Positions 1 to 10,012 of a stretch of 64,000 nt of DNA are shown in pieces. The stretch comes from Notamacropus eugenii. Its lineage: Eukaryota; Chordata; Mammalia; Diprotodontia; Macropodidae. The notes below the pieces were generated by a model that searched no databases, was not told the DNA's origin, and saw nothing but the letters and a program-made list of their open reading frames with translations. Position 1 is the stretch's first letter; the number at the start of each line of letters is the position of its first letter. The stretch is from contig NW_027325148.1 of NCBI RefSeq assembly GCF_028372415.1, forward strand, positions 167,366-231,365, in the 5' to 3' direction. The position numbers were made by a program, and so were the translations under genes.

Positions 1-829
1 CCTAGCTGCTTGCAATATTTTCTCCTTGACCTGGGAACTCTGGAATTTGGCCACAATATTTCTAGGAGTTTCTCTTTTTGGATCTTTTTCAGGTGGTGAT
101 CGGTGGATTCTTTCAATATTTATTTTGTCTTCTGGTTCTAGAATATTAGGGCAGTTTTCCTTGAAAATTTCATGAAAGATGATGTGTAGGCTCTTTTTTT
201 GATTCTGGCTTTCAGGTAGGCCCATAATTTTTAAATTGTCTCTCCTGGATCTATTTTCCAGGTCAGTTGGTTTTCCCAATGAGATATTTCACATTATCTT
301 CCATTTTTTCATTCTTTTGGTTTTGTTTTGTGATTTCTTGGTTTCTCACAAAGTCATTAGCCTCCATCTGTTCCATTCTAATTTTGAAAGAACTATTTTC
401 TTCAGTGAGCTTTTGAATCTCCTTTTCCATTGGGCTAATTCTGCTTTTTAAAGCATTCTTTTCCTTATTGGCTTCTTGAACCTCCTTTGACAATTGAGTT
501 AGCCTATTTTTCAGGGTGTTATTTTCTTCAGCATTTTTTTGGGTCTCCTTTAGCAGGGTGCTGATCTGCTGTTCATACTTTGCTTGCATGTCTTTCATTG
601 CTCTTCCCAGTTTTTCCTCCACCTCTCTAACATAATTTTCAAAATTTTCTGAGCTCTTTATGAGCTTTTCCCAGGTCTGATCCCATTGAGTGGGCTGGGA
701 TACAGAAGCCCTGACTTCCGTGTCTTTCCCTGATGGTGAGCACAGCTCATCAGAAAGGAGGGGAGGAAAAACCTGTTCACCAAGAAAGTAACCCTCTATA
801 GTCTTGGTTTTTTTCCCTTTTCTGGGCAT
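1..829 (-). pseudogene. L1 ORF1p-like RNA-binding protein, frameshifted
   Basis: L1 ORF1p is a trimeric nucleic-acid chaperone of the L1 ribonucleoprotein. An open stretch of 188 codons starts at 829 (MPRKGKKTKT...) and runs to 263. It holds a basic N-terminus followed by a long heptad-rich coiled coil (roughly residues 50-165, rich in E, K, Q and L). It then stops. The expected RRM-region text (DLENRSRRDNLKIMG and onward to QVKEKILQAA) continues in another frame below about 262 to the window edge. The break marks a frameshift, so this is a pseudogene copy. The 3' end of ORF1 and all of ORF2 lie outside the window. Confidence 0.75.
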
Positions 830-1462
830 TTCCCCAGCCAGTGACTTGACCTCTGAATATTCTCCTCACACCCACCTCGCCTCCGGATCCTCCCAGCCAG
901 CGCTTGGGGTCTGAGACTCAAATGCTGCTTCCCAGCCCCAGGGCTTTGGGCGGGGGCAGGGCTGCTATTCAGTGTGAGATTAAGTTGAGGGGCTCAGTTC
1001 CCTCAGGGGGTTTATGCAGAGACCTTTAACAATAGATCCGGGCTCCTGCCTGTTTGGGGAGCCCCGGTCTGCTCCAACCTCCGCTGGTGCCTCCCGAGGG
1101 GGCCTGACTCATGGGCCCTCTCAACCCGCCAAAGAGACCCTCTCACTGACCCTTGTCACCTGTGGGTGGAGGGACCCGCACGGCTGCTGGAGATTCTGTC
1201 CCTGAAGCCTGCTCGGATCTGCTCCTCTCAGCGCTGGGCAGCCGCGGCAGGGCTGTGCTCGGCTCCACATCCACAGCGCGTTGGACCTTTTGCGAGAGGT
1301 TTTCAGGCTCTCTGGAACAGAAATCTTATCTGCTCCGCTGTTCTGTGGCTTCTCCTGCTCCCGAATTTATTGGCAGCTCTTTTCTACAGATATTTCATAG
1401 GCTGTGGGTTCGGAGCTAGCGTATTTGTGTGTTTCTACTCTGCCATCTTGGCTCTGCCCGAC
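1..1462 (-). mobile_element. LINE-1 5' portion (5' UTR and ORF1 start), marsupial type
   Basis: This is the 5' end of an L1 retrotransposon read on the minus strand and cut by the left edge of the window. The element appears to begin near 1462, where the minus strand reads GCCAAGATGGCAGAG, a YY1-like motif typical of L1 5' ends. A GC-richer 5' UTR fills about 830-1460. ORF1 follows from 829 downward. The reading frame is broken near 260-280, so this copy is probably dead. It abuts a BovB/RTE fragment on its upstream side. Family assignment rests on the ORF1 coiled-coil and RRM text and is fairly firm; the subfamily is not determined. Confidence 0.8.
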
Positions 1463-1464
1463 AG

Positions 1465-2960
1465 GTATTATTCTTCAATTGTTCAGTCATGTCTGATTCT
1501 TCAACACCCCATGAACCATGGCAGGCCAGGTCCTTCTATTTTCCACTGTATTTTGAACTCTGTCCAAAGTCTGTTCAGATTTATTCTTTCCATGACACTA
1601 TCCATCTTATCTTCACTGTCCCTTTTTTCTATTGCCTTCAATGTTTCTAATATAAAGGTCTTTTCCAATAAGTCACATCTTCTCATTAGGTACCCAGTGT
1701 ATTTAAGCTTCAGCTTCAATATTTGACCTTCCAATGAATAGCCTGAATTTCTTTGAGTAATAACTGACTAAATCTTGCTATGCAAGGGACTCTCAAAAGA
1801 TTTCTTCATAATTGGTATGATTCTGCAGTGCTCAATTTTCCTTATACTCTTACATTGATACTAGAAAAATTAGGACTTTGACCTGCTGTCTAGACATGTC
1901 ATAGCTTTCTTTTCAAGGATCAAGCATCTTTTCATTTTGCGGCTGCAGTAGTCTTTTAGGCCAATACTAAAAAACAAGAACAAAAAACTGACACAGCTTC
2001 CATTTCTTCTCCCTCTTTTTGCCAGGAAGCAATGGGACCAGTTGCCAAGATCTTAGGTTTTTTAATATTACACTTCATTCTCTTCTTTCACTATCAAGTG
2101 GTTTCTTAATTTCTCTTCACTCTCTGTGGTATCATCTATATATCTGAGATTGTTGATATTTTTCCCAGCAATCTTAATTCCAGCTTTTGATTCATCTAGC
2201 CTGGCATTTCACATGATGTACTCTACATATAAGTTAAATAAATAAGTTGACAGTTGTGATCTTTTCCCAATCTTAAAACAATCAGTCGTTTCATGTTCTA
2301 TTCTAACTGTTGCTTTATGGACCTCATACAGGTTCCTCATTAAATAAGATGATCTAACACTCCCATCTCCTTGAGGACATAGCACTTTTTTTTTTCACTG
2401 TGATCTACACAAACACTTTAGCATAGTCAGTGAAGCAGAAGTAGATGTTTTTCTGAAATCCCTGTATAGTCCAGTAAATGCTGGCAATGTGGTTTCTGTT
2501 TCCTCTGCCCCTTTGAAAACAATGCTCTTCCAGTAATTTTTGACTAAGTTGAATCTTAGCTTACAGAATCCTAAGTATGACTATGCTGGCATACGAGTGC
2601 AATTGTTTGGTGATTAGAACATTCCCTAGCACTACCTTCTTTAGGACTGCCACATAAACTGATCTTTTCCAATCCAGTGGCAACTGTTAAGTTTTTAAAT
2701 TTCCTGGCACATTAAGTACAGCACTTTAACAGCATAATCTTTTAGGGTTTTAGGTAGCTCAGCTGGAGTACATCACCTCCACTAGCCTTTTTGTTAGAAA
2801 TATTTCCTAAGAAAGACCCACTTGATGTAATTTCTTAGGATATCTGAGTCTAGATCAGTCACCACACTATCATGGGTATGTGCTTATGGGTCAGGTAGAG
2901 ATCTTTCTTGTATACTTATTTTGTGTAGCCTTGCCATATTTTTCTAATTGATTCTGCTTG
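1465..2960 (-). mobile_element. BovB/RTE-clade LINE, 3' part, decayed
   Basis: Minus-strand translation near 1465-1735 gives text like the C-terminus of BovB/RTE reverse-transcriptase proteins (GYLMRRCDLLEKTFILETLK, compared with the family pattern G-HxMRRxDSLEKTLMLGK). From 2150 to 2520 the plus strand matches the antisense of the BovB RT region, including the stretch meaning 'resurrected' as ...AYADD-like context around the phrase 'catagtcagtgaagcagaagtagatgtt' in shortened form. Many stops and indels show it is an old, dead copy. The left limit touches the L1 at 1462; the right limit is approximate. Confidence 0.65.
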
Positions 2961-3059
2961 AATCCTTATCATTTTGGTCTTTTATCATGCCCATTTTTGC
3001 ATGAAACTTTTCCTTGATATCTCCAATTTTTTTTAAAGACATCTCATCTTTTCCATCCT

Positions 3060-4330
3060 ATCATTTTATCCCCTTAATTTCCAGTCCTTTGACACCACAA
3101 AAAAAGTATTGCTGTAAGTATGTTTGTTAGAAGTCCTTTTTCTTTTTTATTCTTTGATCTGTTTGGGAAATAGGACTAAATGTCACATTTTTGACTCAAA
3201 GTTTTATACCTCTTTAGGCATAGTACCAAATTGTTCTCCAGGATAGTTGGGATCAGTTCACAGTTCTATCAACAACTTATTAGTATACCAGTTTTTTCAC
3301 ATCTGTAATTTTCCTTTTCTATCACAGTAGCCAATTTGCTACATATAACATAGCACTTAAAAGTTGTTTTAATTTGCATTTCTCTAATCAATATGGGATT
3401 TTTATATGACTAAACAAGTGATTTTTTATTTTGTAAACTTCCTGTTCATATCCTTTGAATGACTTGCTTGCTTATCCCTATAAATATGACTCAGTCATTA
3501 TTACATTTGAGAAATGAGGCCTTTATCAGAGAAACTTGCTTTAAATTTTCCTCCAGTTTATTGATTTTGTTATAATCTTGGCTACCTTGGTTTTGTTTGT
3601 GCAAAACCTTTTTAATGTAATGTAATCAAAGTTATATCTACCTCCAAAAAATTTTTTTCTATCTCATTTGATCATTAATTCTTTCCTTTTCCAAATGTCT
3701 GAAGATATGTTTCCATCCTTCCAAAATCTGCTCACAAACCCATTTCAACTTTATCTTGACATATGGTATGCAATGTTGTCCATGCCCAATTTCTGACATA
3801 CTATTTTCCATTCTCTTAGCAATTTTTGTCAAGTAATGATTTCTTGTCCCAGAAACTGTGTACCAAATGTGTTTCACTGATTCAGAAACAGTGATAGTTT
3901 TATTTCCTCATTGTCTGTTCTAATTTCTTTAATTTTTTTCTTGCCTTATTATTATTCTAGCTAGCATTTCTGGTATAATATTGAAAAATAATGGTGAAAA
4001 ATAATGGCCTCCTTGCTTCACCCTTGATCTTACTGGGAAGACTTATTACTTATTTCCACTACATATAATACTTACTGATTGTTTATCATTTTAAGGAAAA
4101 CTCCATTTATTCCTATACTATTCCTATATTTTTAATAGGAATGAGAGTTGTATTTTGTCAAAAGCTTTTTCTTCATTTTTATGCATTTCATTGTGAGGTT
4201 TTCTAATTTAATATATCCTGATTTAATATCCTAATGATACATATTAAATTTTGTGTTCTCTGTCATGCTGAAAAAAAGGTATTTTTTTTCTAATTCTTTG
4301 TAAATATTGGGAGAAGGGAAGGTATACAGA
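3060..4330 (-). mobile_element. Old L1 ORF2/3'-region fragment, antisense
   Basis: The plus strand reads like the reverse complement of an old L1 ORF2 and flanking region. One block at about 3230-3420 carries the typical 'cannot be hit by primer: probe-like' phrase of opposed pyrimidine-rich text, and another at 3520-3620 resembles the antisense 'cttttgctgtgcagaagc' zone. At 4110-4260 the text matches the antisense of the ORF2 zone that follows the RT catalytic core. It is too decayed for an open frame. Assignment rests on remembered family resemblance and limits are approximate. Confidence 0.45.
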
Positions 4331-4999
4331 CACTGGAACTACTTCTCACCAATCAAGCCTAAGAAACATCTTTGTTTCCTTTTATGGAAAAACTAACCTT
4401 GTTGGTACAAAAAGTAAGTATAGTACAAGTGATAGGTAAGAGGAGTTCTCAGAGTCGTGTAATTAGAGATAAATGTAAGACATATTGTAGAGGGAGAAAT
4501 GGTGAGATCTGTCTATTAATTGGATACATAAGAAGAGTTAAATAAGGAATCAATAAGTTGTGAACTTGACTGACTGGCAGATTGGTGAAACCCTCAAGAT
4601 TAATGAGAAAATTCAAAAGTTGAGTCAGTTTGAAGGAAAAGATAATTGGTTCTATTTTAGACATTCTGAGTTAGAGCAACCTACAGGACACTCAATCCTA
4701 AACAACCAGGGGCTGTTTCATAATTTGAATGTAGAATTCTGGACAGAAATATGGGTTGAACAATAACTGAATCAATGGAAGCTGAAGACTCCACTGAGAG
4801 TGTATGTTGCTGGTTAGTCATTTTTTTTTCACTCACAAGTCCCTACCTGTCTAGCACAGAGTGGACTGAAATTCTGTTTTACCCAGGAACCCTAAGGATC
4901 TTCTTCTCTTAATTTGATTTTTTTTTTCCTGATGAAAAAGGGCTGCCTTTTGAGTAACTATTTAAAGAAGCCTATTCATTGAATGGATGTATGTCACTC
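4331..4999. other. AT-rich spacer, no gene seen
   Basis: Short open frames occur on both strands (71 and 68 codons) but neither looks like a known protein nor shows splice context. No RNA gene or clear repeat was recognised. Confidence 0.4.
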
Positions 5000-5246
5000 A
5001 AAGTGAGAATATGACCTTAGCCTGAAAGGGGCAGGGTCTCCCATTGCATCCTGAGCCATCTCCAGCCTTCTTGATAAAGAAGCCTAAATATATAAATAAA
5101 TAAATCTATATCCAGATGGTTCAGTAGGAGAAGTGAGGTTGGTGACCTTGCACAGCCTCTCTCACTCAAATCAAAGTCAACTACAAGTCATGTCACCATC
5201 TTGATGTCATGCTCCCCTTTGAGAATGAAGGACAAATACAACTGAG
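5000..5246 (+). mobile_element. Marsupial SINE with RTE-like 3' tail
   Basis: A compact element of about 245 bp starts near the GGGGCAGGGTCTCCCATTGC stretch and ends in a tail around 5201-5243 (TTGATGTCATG..., then GAGAATGAAGGACAAA). The same tail occurs at 8840-8880 at the end of an RTE-clade LINE (GTGATGTCATTTTGG..., CAAGAATGAAGGACAA). A shared 3' tail is the classic sign of a SINE moved by that LINE's enzyme. An interior AAATA microsatellite lies at about 5085-5105. The copy is diverged; the exact family name is not determined. Confidence 0.6.
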
Positions 5247-5479
5247 CCCTCTAGAGAAAGTTTGCTATAGAAGAAAAGAATATCTAACCCTAACCCAGAG
5301 TAACTCAGTATAATGTTGAGAAGCTGGAGAATTGAGAAGAGACCAGTATGAAATATTTACTTTAGCCACATATATCTTTGGTTTTTAAAATAGAGAAAAC
5401 TTGTACTAAAATGAGCAGCTAAAGTTGTTTTAAGCTAAAGCTGTTTTATATGTCTAAATGTCTTCCATCCACAGAGAGA

Positions 5480-6345
5480 AAGAATACATTAAAACTTGAA
5501 CAATATTTTTTTTTAATTAAGCAACAAAGTAGAAATTTAAGACACAAAGAGATTAATAAAAAATTTTAGAACTATTGGTTGAAAAAATTAGAAGTTGGTG
5601 TTCTGGATATTTTTTTACACCCAAGGAAGAATTTAATAATAAGTAATTAGCTAACTAGATTTTTAGAAAGACAAATGAAAACCAAATTGATAAGATAAAA
5701 AATAAACAAGAAAAAAAATTGCTCAGATTGTTCAGAAAAAAATTCACAGCAAATGAAGATGAAAATATATACCAATATCAGTACAAGAAACTATTTTCCA
5801 AATTAGATGCTAACAAAACTGTTAACTTAAAGGAAATAGATAAATACTTACAAAAATATAAATACCCAGGTTAACAAAGCAAGAATCACAGAATCTAAGT
5901 AATCTAGTCCCAAAAAAAATCAGGATAGGCACAAATGAATTCTCATGGGGAAAATAAAAACTGCAGTATCAAATGAAGTTTTTAAAAATTCTATTATTCA
6001 CAGAATTAATTGCAATATTACGTGTATAATTTTCAACAATAGGAAAAGGAGGGACTTTCTTATTCCTTCCTATGATACAATTCTCATTTGAAAATACAAA
6101 TATGGTTACAGGGAAAAAAAAGAAGAGAAAGAAAAATGTAGCTCAAATATTAAAATATAAACACTGCTATGAAAACGTAAGTAAAATACTAGAAAATATA
6201 AGAAGGACTATGCACTTTAATCAGAGTACAGAGTTGTTTCTGTTCAACATAAAAAATACTACAAATATAATAAATTGTGTTAGAGTTAAACTAAGAAAAA
6301 TGATATCGCACTCTACCAAGCTACTTAACTGCTTATGAGAACATA
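5480..6345 (+). mobile_element. Decayed L1 ORF2-like fragment
   Basis: The A-rich plus strand reads like a worn L1 ORF2: runs of Lys/Asn/Ile codons with many stops, and near 6030-6230 a text resembling the RT stretch 'ACAATAGGAAAAG...' followed by an ORF of 88 codons (6072-6338) rich in Lys and Asn. This could be part of the same old copy as the 3' end at 7165-7705. Assignment is by composition and weak resemblance only. Confidence 0.35.
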
Positions 6346-6479
6346 CAAGAACTTTAAAAAGCATATCCCTAGAACTTGATAGGTTCCTGTCTCTTGGTTA
6401 CTTGAGGGCATAAAAAGATTCAGTCATTCAGAGGACAGGTTTTTCAGACTTACTGGGTGCTTGAGATTAGTCAAGTGCT

Positions 6480-6705
6480 GAAGCTAAGCTAAAACCTGAA
6501 ATCAGTAGAATCTGAGTTCCAATCTGATCTCAGACATTTACTGTGTGTTCCTGGGCAAGTCACTTAACCCCATTTGCCTCAGTTTCCTCATCCATAAAAT
6601 GATCTGAAGAAAGAAATGGCAAACCACTCCAGTGTCTTTGCCAAGAAAAGAACATCAAATGGGTTACAAAGAGCTGAACATTACCATAAATGACAGAACA
6701 ACATA
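6480..6705 (+). mobile_element. CORE/MIR-type SINE (MAR1/MON1-like)
   Basis: The core CCTGGGCAAGTCACTTAACC and CCTCAGTTTCCTCATC is the conserved MIR/CORE-SINE segment. It is followed by the marsupial tail GGCAAACCACTCCAGTGTC... and a worn form of 'caaatgggt-acaaagag'. Such SINEs are tRNA-derived and use LINE machinery. About 225 bp, plus strand. Confidence 0.75.
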
Positions 6706-7164
6706 CTCTACCATCCAGGTAGATTGTATTTGAAAAACGTTTTTTACTGCTTCAAGTTTCTTGACCACATTTTAAAAATCTGGCTTCTGATTTCATTTTT
6801 CCACTATTAAGTATTATCATCATTTATCAATAATCTCTTTTTTGTTTTTATTTTTCAGTTAACAGTTTCTCTCTCCTTTCCACTTACCTGCAGTCAATTA
6901 AGAAGAAAAAAAAAGTATTGTATCACTTATAAAGCAAAACATATTTTCTTATTAGCATTTTGCATCACTAATCCTTCACTTTTGTATTTTTATCCATTTT
7001 TAGTACCATTACTAATTGATAGAATTCTCCACTTGAAGTTGCTTGTATACCACATCATTAGTATAGGAATTGTTTTCTGAGTTTCTCTCTGAATCAATTC
7101 ATAATAAGTTTTAATGGGCAAAATGGAGACAGAGCAATATATTTCAAAATATCCTGCAAAGTAC

Positions 7165-7705
7165 TACTACTATCTCAGTGGGGGAATGGCTGAACAAGTT
7201 GTGGTATATGATTGTGATGGATTACTATCATGGAATAAAAAAACAACAATCCATAATACTGGAAATACTTATATGAACTGACGCAATGTGAAATGTGCAG
7301 AATCAGACCAAGAGAATATAGTTCACAGTAAAAACAATACTTATGATGATCATCTGTAAATAATTTAGCTATTCACAGCAATACATTGATCCAATACAAT
7401 TCTGAATGATGAAAGGGCCTCTATCTCTAGAGAAAAAAATTGGTACAGCCTAAATGTAGATGGAGGATAATTTTTCTTTACTTTTCTTCAGGTTATTTTT
7501 GTCTGTGTTTTCTTTCATAGCATGACTTACTAGGAAATATGTTTTGCATAACTACACATATTATAATCTATGTAAAATTGCTGACCTTTTTAATGGGGTG
7601 CAGGAGGGAAGGAGAGAGAGATTGTAGAATTCAAAATTTGAAGAAAAAATATTAAAATTGTTTTTACATGTGACTGGACAAAAATAAAATATTAAATTGT
7701 TTAAA
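7165..7705 (+). mobile_element. L1 3' end including 3' UTR (marsupial type)
   Basis: The text starting at GGGGGAATGGCTGAACAAG, then GGTATATGATTGTGATGG, followed by ACTTATATGAACTGACGC, is the marsupial L1 end of ORF2 and 3' UTR. It continues through the TATGTTTTGCATAACT block and closes near AAAATAAAATATTAAAT. It is 5'-truncated, as is usual for L1 insertions. Confidence 0.75.
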
Positions 7706-7884
7706 AAGTTGAAGAAAGAATCTTGCAAAGCTATGATCATCAAAACAGTTAGGTACCTGAAGAGGTTTATTATTGGAACAGATTAGGCATGTTAATTTAC
7801 AGAAGCAAAGGAGCACAGCAAGTGTAGTTTTTGACCCAAAACACAAGCTGTTGGTATAACTATTCAACAAAAAGTGTTATAAAA

Positions 7885-8010
7885 TTTGGAAAGCAGTCTG
7901 ACAGACAGTAACCCCATACCAACATGTCACACCAAAATGAGTTTATGATTTAGATATAAAGGGTGATATAAACAAATTGGTGAAACAGAAGAAATTAAGG
8001 AGATGAGAGA
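7885..8010 (+). mobile_element. L1 ORF2 C-terminal fragment
   Basis: A short stretch (CACCAAAATGAGTTTATGA, then TTTAGATATAAAGGGTGATA) resembles the C-terminal part of marsupial L1 ORF2 that lies 5' of the 3' UTR. It is separate from, and downstream of, the 3' end at 7165-7705, so it belongs to another insertion or a rearranged copy. Confidence 0.5.
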
Positions 8011-8149
8011 GTCACATAAGATGAAAATGGACATTATAATTATGTAAAATTGTAAAAGTTGTGCAGTATATATCTTATATGTTGATCATATTATATTTAA
8101 CCAATGTATAAAATATATAAAACTGATGCCATATATACTCTAAATTTTT

Positions 8150-8882
8150 GCAGCCATCAGAGGTTGATGTACTCATTGCCAGAGCTAGCTTAGTGTTTGG
8201 GAGGCTCCAAAGAAAATTTTGGAGAGAAGAGGTATTAGAATGACTACTAACATGAAGGTCTACAGAGCCATTGTGCTCACCTTGTTGTTGTAAAAAACCT
8301 GTGAAAAAACCTGTGAAACATACCTGCACTATGCCAGGAAAATGAATCACTTCCATTTGAACTATCTTAGGAAGATTCTGAGGATCACCTGGCAGGCTCA
8401 AGCTGAACTGCCAAGCATTCAAACTATGCTTCAGAGAGAGCAACTCCAATGGGTTGGCCATGTAGTTTGAAGGCAAAAATGTATGCTTGCCAAAAAGACT
8501 ATTTTATGGAGAACTCACATGGGATAGGTGATCACATGGTGATCAGAAGATACAAGGACACTCTCAAAGTCTCTCTCAAGAACTCTGGATTTGACTGTGC
8601 AACATGGGAGACACTGGCACAGGACCATTCAGCATGGAGTGCCCACATCAGAAAGGGTGCTATGCTATCTGAGCAAAGCAGAATTGAGACAGCACAAAGT
8701 AAATGTAGAATGCGAAATTTGGAGTATCCACTCCAAATATTCATGCAGAGTATCTGTGCCCAATTTGTGGTACAGCATTCTAAGCTTGTATTGGTCTGAT
8801 CAGCCACAGTCATACACACTGAAACTTCACTTTATCACGGTGATGTCATTTTGGTCCTCTTCAAGAATGAAGGACAACAAAC
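8150..8882 (+). mobile_element. RTE-clade LINE, RT C-terminus and 3' tail, decayed
   Basis: At 8165-8275 the plus strand reads IARASLVFGRLQRKFW, then TNMKVYRAIVLT, the RTE-type RT text following the catalytic core. From 8370 it reads ILRITWQAQ, then MLQREQLQWVGHVV, the family's C-terminal block, continuing through RYKDTLKVSLK and TWETLAQDHSAW to a HI-x-KG block. Stops and a deletion between the two blocks show it is dead. The 3' tail at 8840-8880 is shared with the SINE at 5000-5246. Confidence 0.7.
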
Positions 8883-9159
8883 AATTATCAAGACACAATA
8901 GAGTCACTTTATTGATGATCTAATTGGATTTCTTCCATGGCACTTGATGATAATGTTCATAGAAAACACAGAAACATCTGGCCATATTTGAATATAAGCA
9001 GTTTGCTACCTTTGTTTAGTCTCATATTGTCATTCATATTTACCTTTTCAGTTTCAGAGTTTCTGTGTAACTGTTTTTTTCATCAGGAGTACTTGAAATA
9101 CTCTGTTTCATCAGAAGTTCATTCCCCTTGCCTTGCCTACCTCACACAACCAGAAAATG

Positions 9160-10012
9160 TAGCATTATAACAGTCATTTTTGCTGTATAGGCTCTTCTTG
9201 GCTGTAAATCCACATCCTTTGCCTTCTGGAATACTGTATTTCAGATTCTCTGCTCTTTTGTAGTGGTGAGCCTGACTGCAGTTCCTCAGTACTTGAATTG
9301 TTGCTTCCTTGATGCTTGCATAGTCTTTTGTTGATCTGGACACTCTAGATTCTGGCTGTTACTCATGTAGCTTCTTGGATTTTCTTTTAGGAAATGACCA
9401 ATGGATTCTTTCTATTTCCATTTTGCACTTAGGTTCTCAGAGATCTGTTATGCCATGATCTGAAGGACAGGCCTGGAATCTGCAAGCTTTTGGTGTCCCC
9501 AGATCTAGAACAGTCTGTGATTGCTGCCCTTGGTTGTGAGCTCCTGGCCTAGATAGACTGTTGCTGGACTCTCCCTTTAGCAGGCAGCTAGGGAACTCTG
9601 TAGGGTCAGAGCAGAACTGTATCCTTCCCTTTGGACAGGAATGTTTGCCCTACTTATTCCTCCGCAGGCTTGAATAGATGCTAGAAGGGAGACCCTGCTT
9701 TGAATCTGTGATCCAACCAACATTGTTGCTGCTGCTGAACACTATGTTGTAGGAAGCGCCCTTTCTCAGTCTATTCTGGCTTTGTGATCCAATGCTTTTG
9801 TGTTGTTCTAAGACCTCCTTTTGTCTGCAGTTTCTTCCTGGGAACTAGAGTGTGCTTTCCGCACTCTCCAAACAAAGCTGGGCTGAACAAAGGACCTTTC
9901 TGAATTTTCTGATCAGGATTAGGAAGTGCATTTTATAATTCTCCTTGGAGGAGTTCTGAGTACAAGAGTTCAGCTAACATTACTTCCTTCTATCCTACCA
10001 GCATGGCTCCCA
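9160..10012 (-). mobile_element. Possible L1 5' UTR remnant
   Basis: A GC-richer block with no sustained ORF ends near 10003-10012 with the minus-strand text GGGAGCCATGCTGG, reminiscent of the L1 5' terminal motif. Overall base composition resembles the L1 5' UTR at 830-1460 (minus strand). No ORF1 follows, so if correct it is a fragment. An LTR or other repeat is an alternative. Confidence 0.3.

Noticed and set aside
6480..6705. tRNA gene suggested by tRNA-derived SINE sequence
   Set aside because: It carries the CORE/MIR segment and a LINE-type tail, and no cloverleaf could be drawn.
8449..8923. Two plus-strand open frames of 110-116 codons that might be a gene
   Set aside because: Their text is the frameshifted C-terminus of an RTE-clade LINE protein.
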